Assembly (NCBI GenBank): GCA_902495155.1 | Contig: CABUWD010000072.1 | Location: 1 to 10,730 of the forward strand | Reading direction: 5' to 3' | Origin: an uncultured Collinsella sp. | GTDB lineage: Bacteria; Actinomycetota; Coriobacteriia; Coriobacteriales; Coriobacteriaceae | Length of the DNA stretch: 10,730 bases | Part shown: positions 6,134-10,730 of the stretch, one piece after another | How the letters are laid out: every line of letters begins with the position of its first letter | How positions within the stretch are numbered: position 1 is the stretch's first letter | Program-made: the position numbers and the translations under genes | Notes under the pieces: model-generated | Told to the model about the DNA's origin: nothing | The model's input: only the letters and a program-made list of their open reading frames with translations | The model's database searches: none

Positions 6134-7450
6134 ATGTTCTGCTCGCAGTGTGGCGCCCCCATGGGCGATAACGACAAGTTCTGCGGCGTGTGCGGTGCTC
6201 CTAATGCCGGTGCCGCTGGCCCCGCTCCCCAGGGACAGCCTCAGCCCCAGCAGTTTGTTCCGCAACCGCCCGTGGCGAATGCGCCAAAGGGCTGTGTGGC
6301 TCAGGCGTTCCAAGATATGACCAAGACTCCGGGTGTGCTTCAGCGTGTATGCCAAATCGCGTTTTTGCCGGCGCTGATTTGCGTTGTGTCGGTGCTCGTG
6401 TTGTTTATTCCCGTTATTGGCGGCATTGCGGCTGCCATCGGCTTTTTGGCAGCTTGCATTGCGAGCGTGTGCGGTTCCGGCTTTGGCATCGAGTGGGGTC
6501 GCGATCTGTCGCTCAAGGTTGATGACGGCATGGATCGTCCACTCATGCGTTCCACGTCGTTTGGCCTCGGAGTCTTTTCGAGCGTTATCTCGGTCGTGCT
6601 CGAGGTTATCGCTGCCATTCCCGTTATCGGTGTAGTGCTTTCGCTGGTGGAGGGCGTGGTAATTGGCGCCGCGGGCTCGTATTCTTATTACGGCTCTTAT
6701 GCGCTCGAGGCTGCGCTGTTTGGCTCGCTTGGCCTGCTTGTCCTGGCTATGATTGCCACGGCGGTCCTGGGGGTCTTCTTTAAGATGTTCGCCGACATTG
6801 CCGTGATGCACTTTGCGGTGACCGGTCGCGTCGAGAGCGCGTTTTCGCTCGATAAGGTTTGGGCAGCCTTTAAGAACAATAAGACCAAGCTGTTCTGCGC
6901 TTCGTTCCTTCCCGAGTTTTTGACGGGTCTGGTCGCCAACGTTGTCACATGGATCTTGACGGTCGTCTTTGGCGCCGTTGCCTCTGTCGGTATGTATAGC
7001 TACTACTATCGTCCTACGGGTATTGAGGCGATTGTTGCCGGCGGTGGCATCACACTCGTGCTGTTCCTGGTGCTGGTCGCTTTTGTCACCGTGTTTCTTA
7101 CAGTCTTTGGCAAGATGCTCAAGCACCGTGCCGTTGGCTATTGGGTCGCGCGTTATGCAAGCGAATGGGCCGATGAGGACAAGGACGACGTTTTGACTTT
7201 TGTGCTCCCGGGTGAGAAGAAGCCTGCTCCTGCGGGATTCAATCCCACGGCAGCCACTGGTGCTGCGCCTGCCCCGGCGCCCGCGCCTGCACCTGCCCCG
7301 GCACCCGCGCCTGCCCCTGCCCCGGCACCTGCTCCTGTCCCCGCACCGGCGTCCGAGGCGACGCCTGCGGAGCCCGATTGGGATGCCGTTGCCACGCCGG
7401 CGGATGAGCCGGGCGATAATCCTGCTGCCGAAAACAATCAAACCGAATAG
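6134..7450 (+). CDS. Zinc-ribbon polytopic membrane protein (DUF4013-like) with Ala-Pro tail
   Basis: A protein of 438 residues. It opens with a zinc ribbon of two C-x-x-C pairs, C3/C6 and C17/C20 (M-F-C-S-Q-C-G, then K-F-C-G-V-C-G). A Pro/Gln-rich linker (about 28-48) follows, then six or seven membrane helices (about 75-330). A polar segment E-W-G-R-D-L-S-L-K-V-D-D-G (120-132) and F-G-L-G (143-146) faintly recall DUF4013, but I would not assign the family firmly. The C-terminal tail has 14 consecutive Ala-Pro-type dipeptides (378-405, one Val-Pro) and ends in an acidic, unstructured stretch. The zinc ribbon matches that of the gene at 7646, so both likely share a partner or localisation signal. 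The substrate or role is unknown. A good terminator follows, so it is its own unit or the end of one. Confidence 0.8.
   Translation: MFCSQCGAPMGDNDKFCGVCGAPNAGAAGPAPQGQPQPQQFVPQPPVANAPKGCVAQAFQDMTKTPGVLQRVCQIAFLPALICVVSVLVLFIPVIGGIAAAIGFLAACIASVCGSGFGIEWGRDLSLKVDDGMDRPLMRSTSFGLGVFSSVISVVLEVIAAIPVIGVVLSLVEGVVIGAAGSYSYYGSYALEAALFGSLGLLVLAMIATAVLGVFFKMFADIAVMHFAVTGRVESAFSLDKVWAAFKNNKTKLFCASFLPEFLTGLVANVVTWILTVVFGAVASVGMYSYYYRPTGIEAIVAGGGITLVLFLVLVAFVTVFLTVFGKMLKHRAVGYWVARYASEWADEDKDDVLTFVLPGEKKPAPAGFNPTAATGAAPAPAPAPAPAPAPAPAPAPAPAPVPAPASEATPAEPDWDAVATPADEPGDNPAAENNQTE
7271..7342 (+). repeat. 24-bp coding minisatellite, three tandem copies
   Basis: Three 24-base units (7271-7294, 7295-7318, 7319-7342) each encode eight residues of alternating Ala and Pro. 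The first two differ at two bases, the third more, and it contains the single Val. The unit length keeps frame, so copy-number changes would lengthen or shorten the tail without breaking the gene. Confidence 0.85.
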
Positions 7451-7458
7451 CCGGTCGA

Positions 7459-7493
7459 GGCGCCCTGGGCAACTGAGCCCGGGGTGCCTTTTT
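7459..7493 (+). terminator. Rho-independent terminator after the first zinc-ribbon gene
   Basis: GGCGCCCTGGGC at 7459-7470 pairs with GCCCGGGGTGCC at 7477-7488, 12 bases with two G-T wobbles and a six-base loop, followed by five T. It ends the 6134-7450 transcript. Confidence 0.9.
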
Positions 7494-7537
7494 CTACTGC
7501 GAAAGCAAGAAAATGCCTGGGAAAACGGTTGCAGCAA

Positions 7538-7570
7538 AATTTCTCGGAAATTGGTCAATGTTGCGCAACA
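7538..7570. promoter_or_regulatory. Two palindromes in the leader region of the DUF4234 gene
   Basis: AATTTC and GAAATT face each other around three bases (7538-7552). The 12-base perfect palindrome TGTTGCGCAACA follows at 7559-7570. Both are dyads of the kind bound by dimeric regulators. No convincing -35/-10 pair was found in 7494-7645, so the promoter position is open. Confidence 0.4.
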
Positions 7571-7611
7571 ACGTCGCGGCTATTGTTGAGAACGTAGACG
7601 TGTAAGGTTTG

Positions 7612-7628
7612 AAGGCGTGCGACGCCTT
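7612..7628 (+). other. Perfect stem-loop just before the DUF4234 ribosome site
   Basis: AAGGCGT pairs with ACGCCTT around a three-base loop GCG. The stem ends five bases before AAGGAG (7634-7639). Its position matches the hairpin before asp23 at 4205-4222. It may act as a stability or translation element. Confidence 0.55.
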
Positions 7629-7645
7629 AGGAAAAGGAGAGGCTC

Positions 7646-8254
7646 ATGTTCTGTCCCACTTGTGGTTCTCCCATTTCGGATGATGCCAAATTCTGCCCTG
7701 TTTGCGGATCCGCCGTTGGTGCCGCTTCTGCCGCTGCGGCCCCGCAGCCCCAGCCCGCTCCGGCCCAGGCTATTCAGCCCGCGCCCCAGCCTCAGCAGCA
7801 GTACACCGGTCAATACGCCCAACAGTCCGCATCCGCTCCGATGGGCTATGACCCCATTAAGGCTGACCGCAGCCTGATCGGCTGGCTGCTGCTCTCTCTT
7901 GTGACCTGCGGTATCTATTCGTTCTACTTCCTGTATTGCTTGGCACGCGACGTCAACACGTTGTGTCAGGATGACGGCGATTACACGCCGGGTCTGGCGG
8001 AATTCATCCTTCTATCGTTTGTGACCTGCGGCTTCTACGCGTACTACTGGTATTACAAGATTGGCAACCGCCTGCAGGCCAACGCTCCTCGCTACGGCCT
8101 GGTGTTCCAGGAAAACGGCACCACCGTTCTTCTGTGGCAGATCTTCGGCGCGCTCCTGTGCGGCCTTGGTCCCATCTTCGCTATGAACATCGTCATCAAT
8201 AATACCAATGCCATGGCAACGGCTTACAACACTCGCCTTGGCGCTCGTGCCTAA
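7646..8254 (+). CDS. Zinc-ribbon DUF4234 membrane protein
   Basis: A protein of 202 residues. The zinc ribbon uses C3/C6 and C17/C20 (M-F-C-P-T-C-G and K-F-C-P-V-C-G). A Pro/Gln/Ala-rich linker runs from about 32 to 66. The DUF4234 signature comes next: R-S-L-I-G-W-L-L-L-S-L-V-T-C-G-I-Y (75-91) and then R-D-V-N-T-L. A second copy, I-L-L-S-F-V-T-C-G-F-Y-A-Y-Y-W-Y-Y-K (121-138), gives two similar helix units, and a last helix (about 162-182) is followed by N-I-V-I-N-N-T-N. The ATG follows AAGGAG at 7634-7639. The next gene starts 13 bases after the stop and is likely co-transcribed. DUF4234 has no known biochemical function; the zinc ribbon and linker match the design of the protein encoded at 6134, suggesting related jobs. 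Confidence 0.88.
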   Translation: MFCPTCGSPISDDAKFCPVCGSAVGAASAAAAPQPQPAPAQAIQPAPQPQQQYTGQYAQQSASAPMGYDPIKADRSLIGWLLLSLVTCGIYSFYFLYCLARDVNTLCQDDGDYTPGLAEFILLSFVTCGFYAYYWYYKIGNRLQANAPRYGLVFQENGTTVLLWQIFGALLCGLGPIFAMNIVINNTNAMATAYNTRLGARA

Positions 8255-8258
8255 CAAT

Positions 8259-8263
8259 AAGGG
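8259..8263 (+). promoter_or_regulatory. Weak ribosome site proposed for the DUF2752 start
   Basis: AAGGG lies four bases before GTG 8268, short but usable. Alternative GTG 8247 lacks a ribosome site and overlaps the DUF4234 gene; ATG 8208 lies deeper inside it. Translational coupling with the preceding gene could make up for the weak site. Confidence 0.4.
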
Positions 8264-8267
8264 CGGC

Positions 8268-8744
8268 GTGAACAGCTTCCAGGGACATAGGGGCACGGCA
8301 GAGCTCCTTCGCCGCGCCCTTTTTTGCACCGGCGCGCTCTTTGTCGCCTGGCTCGCGCTCTACCTGCTCGACATTGGCTGCATTTTTCGATTGATGACGG
8401 GCATTCCTTGTCCGGGATGCGGCATGACGAGGGCGTGGCTGGCGGCGCTGCGCCTCGATTATGCGGCTGCCTTTGCCTACCATCCGCTGTTTTGGGTGGT
8501 GCCGATTGCGTTTGTGCTCGCGTTCGTGCGCGAGGAGGTGGCATCGAGCGAGCTAAAGCGTGGTATCGACATTGCGGTCACCGTGTTGTGCGTGCTGGTC
8601 GTCGTCGTATGGATCGTGCGCCTCGTCAATCCGGCAGATGCCGGTCTGCTCTTTGGCGGCTATGCGCCCGCCGGAGTTCCCGACGATATCATCCACCTCG
8701 AACCCCCACGCTGGCTCACCATCCTTCGCTCTTACCTGGCGTGA
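8268..8744 (+). CDS. DUF2752 membrane protein
   Basis: A protein of 158 residues if started at GTG 8268; the start is uncertain because the frame is open upstream. The DUF2752 signature is clear: C-I-F-R-L-M-T-G-I-P-C-P-G-C-G-M-T-R (38-55), then a short helix and A-F-A-Y-H-P-L-F (68-75). Membrane helices lie at about 17-36, 75-88 and 100-120. C38, C48 and C51 are the conserved cysteines. DUF2752 proteins are small membrane proteins of unknown function, often found next to TM2, DUF4234 or zinc-ribbon membrane genes, as here. The C-terminus (about 121-158) is hydrophilic with several Pro, unlike the shortest members. It closes the plus-strand cluster and faces the M20 gene across a shared terminator. 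Confidence 0.88.
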   Translation: MNSFQGHRGTAELLRRALFCTGALFVAWLALYLLDIGCIFRLMTGIPCPGCGMTRAWLAALRLDYAAAFAYHPLFWVVPIAFVLAFVREEVASSELKRGIDIAVTVLCVLVVVVWIVRLVNPADAGLLFGGYAPAGVPDDIIHLEPPRWLTILRSYLA

Positions 8745-8776
8745 CGGAGGACGCGCTAGAAAAACGGTCGACACAT

Positions 8777-8821
8777 AAGCGGGGGCGAACGTTGAGATAA
8801 CGTCCGCCCCCGCTTTGCTTT
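8777..8821. terminator. Strong hairpin between convergent genes
   Basis: A 17-base stem (8777-8793 with 8799-8815, one A-C mismatch) around the loop GAGAT, followed on the plus strand by TGCTTT. It lies between the DUF2752 gene and the end of the M20 gene on the other strand, so it probably stops both, better in the plus direction, where T residues follow. Confidence 0.8.
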
Positions 8822-8850
8822 AGCCAGGCTGTTATGGATGGGCGTGACGG

Positions 8851-10314
8851 CTACTCGTCGCGCTTTTCCTCGTGGCGAGCGGCAGCCCGCGCATCGTGGA
8901 TGCCCTTGATTGCAGCATGGCGGGCGGTGCGAGCATCGTGCATGGCGTCGCGCGCCTCAGCGGCCGTGGCCTTGGCAGAGCGCAGCTTGGCGGCCAAGTC
9001 GGGGTTGGTCTCGGCAACCGCGGCGATCGTGGGGCCGTCGAGCTCCTCTTGCGTGGGCTCGGCCAAAAAGTCGATGGCATACTGGGCTGCAACCATGGAG
9101 CCCTTGGCCAGCACGCTCTCGTCAATCTTGTAAAAGCAGGAATGTTGGGCGTACGTGGCGCCAATCTTGGGGTTGCGCGTACCTACAAAGGCGAGCACGC
9201 CCGGTACGCGGCGCAGGTACTCCGAAAAATCCTCGCCCGAGAGCGTGCCGCGATAATGGCCTTGGCCGGCGGGGCCCAGGCACTTGATTACAGCCTGACG
9301 GCAGCGCTCGCTCGAGGCGGCGTCGTTTTCGACCTTGTAGTTGGCGATGGTGTAGTCGGTGAGCTCTGCCTCGGCGCCCAAGGCGGCCGCGGTATGCTCC
9401 ACGATGCGGCGCATGAGCTCCGGCATTTCCTCGTGGGTCGAATCGCCGTAGGTGCGCACCGTGCCGGCGAGGTAGGCCGTGCCGGCGATAACGTTGCGTG
9501 CGGTGCCGCCGTGCAGCTCGCCGACGGTGATGACAGCCGGCTCGTAGGGGCTGATCTCGCGCGAGACGATGGTCTGCAGGGCGTTGACGATCTCTGCGGC
9601 CACCATAACGGCGTCGTGACCGCGCTGGGGCATGGCGCCGTGGCACGAGGTGCCGCGTACGTCGATACGGAACCAGTCGGTATTGGCCATGCGCGGTCCG
9701 GGCTCGCAGCTCACGGTGCCGGCGTCGACCTCGCTCCAGATGTGCGCGGCGTAGGCGCCATCGACGCCGTCGAGCACACCCGTGCCGATCATGAGCTTGG
9801 CGCCCTGGCCGTTTTCCTCGCTGGGCTGGAAGACGATGCGGACCTCGCCGTGGATGTCGTCGGTCATATGGCGCAGGATTTGCAGCGTTCCGAGCATCAT
9901 GGCGATATGGCAGTCGTGGCCGCAGGCGTGCATGCAGCCCTCGTTGACGCTGGCGAACTCCTCGCCGGTCTGCTCGGTGACGGGCAGGGCGTCGATGTCG
10001 GCGCGCAGCAGGATGCGGCGGCGTGGCGTGCCGTCCTCGCGGTAGGCATCCGGCGCGGTACCGCGAAGCGTTGCCACCAAGCCGGTCTTGAGCGGACGCT
10101 CGTAGGGGATATTCATGGCGTCGAGCTGGTTGGCGATGTCGGAGGTCGTGCGCTCCTCGGCAAGGCTCAGCTCCGGGTGCTTATGGAAGTGCCGGCGCTG
10201 CTTGATGATATATGGTTCAAACTCGGTAGCGATATCTTTGATGGCTGCGGTGACGTCGTCAGCCGCGCGAGCCTCGGTCGCCGCCATAATCTGCTGTGCC
10301 TTGGTCTTCGTCAT
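8851..10314 (-). CDS. M20D family amidohydrolase (N-acyl amino-acid/hippurate hydrolase type)
   Basis: A cytosolic metal hydrolase of 487 residues, expected to cleave an amide bond in N-acyl amino acids, hippurate-like conjugates or aminobenzoyl-glutamate; the true substrate cannot be read from sequence. Landmarks in order: H-F-H-K-H-P-E-L-S (42-50), L-L-R-A-D-I-D-A-L-P (102-111), H-A-C-G-H-D-C-H (129-136), F-Q-P-S-E-E (162-167), H-I-W-S-E (191-195) and H-S-C-F-Y-K-I-D-E (391-399). The M20D metal set would be C131, H133, E167 (with E166), H191 and H391; none is missing. The dimerisation domain lies about 208-325. The frame is open to 10707, but AAGGAG ten bases upstream and family length fix ATG 10314. 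Residues 421-487 form a charged Ala/Arg/His-rich extension beyond the usual 380-400-residue enzyme. Confidence 0.9.
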   Translation of the reverse strand: MTKTKAQQIMAATEARAADDVTAAIKDIATEFEPYIIKQRRHFHKHPELSLAEERTTSDIANQLDAMNIPYERPLKTGLVATLRGTAPDAYREDGTPRRRILLRADIDALPVTEQTGEEFASVNEGCMHACGHDCHIAMMLGTLQILRHMTDDIHGEVRIVFQPSEENGQGAKLMIGTGVLDGVDGAYAAHIWSEVDAGTVSCEPGPRMANTDWFRIDVRGTSCHGAMPQRGHDAVMVAAEIVNALQTIVSREISPYEPAVITVGELHGGTARNVIAGTAYLAGTVRTYGDSTHEEMPELMRRIVEHTAAALGAEAELTDYTIANYKVENDAASSERCRQAVIKCLGPAGQGHYRGTLSGEDFSEYLRRVPGVLAFVGTRNPKIGATYAQHSCFYKIDESVLAKGSMVAAQYAIDFLAEPTQEELDGPTIAAVAETNPDLAAKLRSAKATAAEARDAMHDARTARHAAIKGIHDARAAARHEEKRDE

Positions 10315-10324
10315 GGTCGATTTG

Positions 10325-10330
10325 CTCCTT
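10325..10330 (-). promoter_or_regulatory. Shine-Dalgarno that sets the M20 start
   Basis: On the minus strand, AAGGAG lies ten bases before ATG 10314. It rules out the longer reading that would run back over the divergent gene's start. Confidence 0.75.
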
Positions 10331-10365
10331 GCTGGGTTGATCGCAAAATCGTACAGGCTCTCTCC

Positions 10366-10394
10366 AGTATGCCACCTGCCGCTAGGGCTGGTAA
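10366..10394 (-). promoter_or_regulatory. Candidate promoter for the M20 gene
   Basis: Read on the minus strand, TTACCA (10389-10394) and CATACT (10366-10371) are 17 bases apart, each matching four of six consensus positions. The start would lie near 10359, giving a leader of about 45 bases. Confidence 0.45.
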
Positions 10395-10438
10395 AGTTGC
10401 CGTTTGCCGCTTGGGGTTTTGTTACAAGGGCGGGGGAG

Positions 10439-10444
10439 TACACT
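10439..10444 (+). promoter_or_regulatory. Candidate -10 for the YtcJ-like gene
   Basis: TACACT matches four of six -10 positions and lies about 38 bases before ATG 10483. The -35 region is T-rich (TTTTGT at 10417-10422, 16-base spacer) but poor. The 168-base divergent gap would hold both this and the M20 promoter. Confidence 0.35.
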
Positions 10445-10482
10445 CGGGGGTGTTGAATTTCCTGCCAGAGATGGGGATGCCC

Positions 10483-10730
10483 ATGCGACATATCGATCGG
10501 ATTATTCGCTCCAAGAACGTCTTTACCGCGCAAGACGGCATCGATACCGCCCGCGAGTTGGCGATCGCCATCGCGGGCGATCGCATCGTCGCTGTCGGCG
10601 CGCCCGATGACGTGATTGCCGCCGCACCTGCCGCCACGCCGGTGGTCGATTACGGCGAGCAGTTTGTCTGCCCCGGTTTCCATGACGCTCATCTGCACTT
10701 CTTCCATACCTCGGTCGGTTCCTCGCCGTA
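10483..10730 (+). CDS. YtcJ-like amidohydrolase, 5' part only
   Basis: The first 82 residues are visible before the right edge. They show the small beta-sandwich start of metal-dependent amidohydrolases (I-R-S-K-N-V-F-T, then L-A-I-A-I-A-G-D-R-I-V-A-V-G) and then C-P-G-F-H-D-A-H-L-H-F (63-73), whose H70-x-H72 pair binds metal. The wording matches the amidohydrolase-3/YtcJ group, typically 500-550 residues, acting on amides or related bonds; substrates are largely unknown. Three in-frame ATGs lie at 10471, 10477 and 10483; the last has GGGG at 10473-10476 six bases ahead and is chosen, with limited certainty. It diverges from the M20 gene, so the two may be co-regulated. Confidence 0.85.
   Translation, partial: MRHIDRIIRSKNVFTAQDGIDTARELAIAIAGDRIVAVGAPDDVIAAAPAATPVVDYGEQFVCPGFHDAHLHFFHTSVGSSP

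Noticed and set aside
7271..7342. CRISPR-like array
   Set aside because: The repeats are adjacent with no spacers and encode an Ala-Pro stretch in frame, so this is a coding minisatellite.
7265..7348. Link between YebC and translation of the Ala-Pro tail in the same window
   Set aside because: Stalling relevant to YebC-type factors involves consecutive prolines; this tail alternates Ala and Pro with no Pro-Pro, so the co-location is not evidence.
5996..7558. A 520-residue open frame on the minus strand opposite the zinc-ribbon gene
   Set aside because: Composition is Arg/His/Gly rich with no recognisable domain, and it lies antisense to a gene with clear zinc-ribbon and membrane features. 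It arises from the G/C-ending codon bias of the real gene.
10315..10707. N-terminal extension of the M20 gene back to 10707
   Set aside because: It would overlap the start of the divergent amidohydrolase, has no family similarity, and a ribosome site marks ATG 10314.

Overview
The window reads as ordinary chromosome from a fairly high-GC, low-host-complexity Gram-positive bacterium. The mix of an AmaP/DUF2273/Asp23 operon, a DUF6020 membrane protein, zinc-ribbon membrane proteins and heavy use of G/C-ending codons best fits an actinobacterial gut commensal of the Coriobacteriia, most likely Collinsella or a close relative. That placement is inference from protein style and gene content; no rRNA or marker search was possible. 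No phage, insertion sequence, tRNA, rRNA or CRISPR array was seen.

Layout. (1) 1-2121: 3' part of a DUF6020-type polytopic membrane protein, cut by the left edge. (2) 2293-3099: a YebC/TACO1-family protein with strong codon bias, closed by a clear terminator. (3) 3267-4753: a three-gene operon, AmaP-like membrane anchor, DUF2273 small membrane protein (GTG start, 8-bp overlap) and Asp23/Gls24 protein, the classic envelope-associated alkaline-shock module, closed by a hairpin. (4) 4962-5984: a YitT/DUF2179 membrane protein with an unusual N-terminal extension. (5) 6134-8744: the least described part, two zinc-ribbon membrane proteins (one DUF4013-like with an Ala-Pro tail, one DUF4234) and a DUF2752 protein, the last two closely coupled. 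(6) 8851-10314, minus strand: an M20D amidohydrolase (N-acyl amino-acid/hippurate type) with a His/Arg/Ala-rich tail. (7) 10483-10730, plus strand: the start of a YtcJ-like amidohydrolase, divergent from the M20 gene and cut by the right edge.

How it works together. Five of the ten genes encode integral membrane proteins and one more (Asp23) is normally membrane-tethered, so this is largely an envelope-related neighbourhood. The Asp23 module is a recognised functional unit. The zinc-ribbon/DUF4234/DUF2752 cluster looks like a second, uncharacterised membrane unit. The divergent M20 and YtcJ-like hydrolases suggest amide or peptide-conjugate scavenging. Smaller signals include two stem-loops just upstream of Shine-Dalgarno sequences (asp23, DUF4234), related GGG-CAGG-TTT motifs shortly after two stop codons, a 24-bp minisatellite inside a coding region, and a palindrome-rich leader before the DUF4234 gene.
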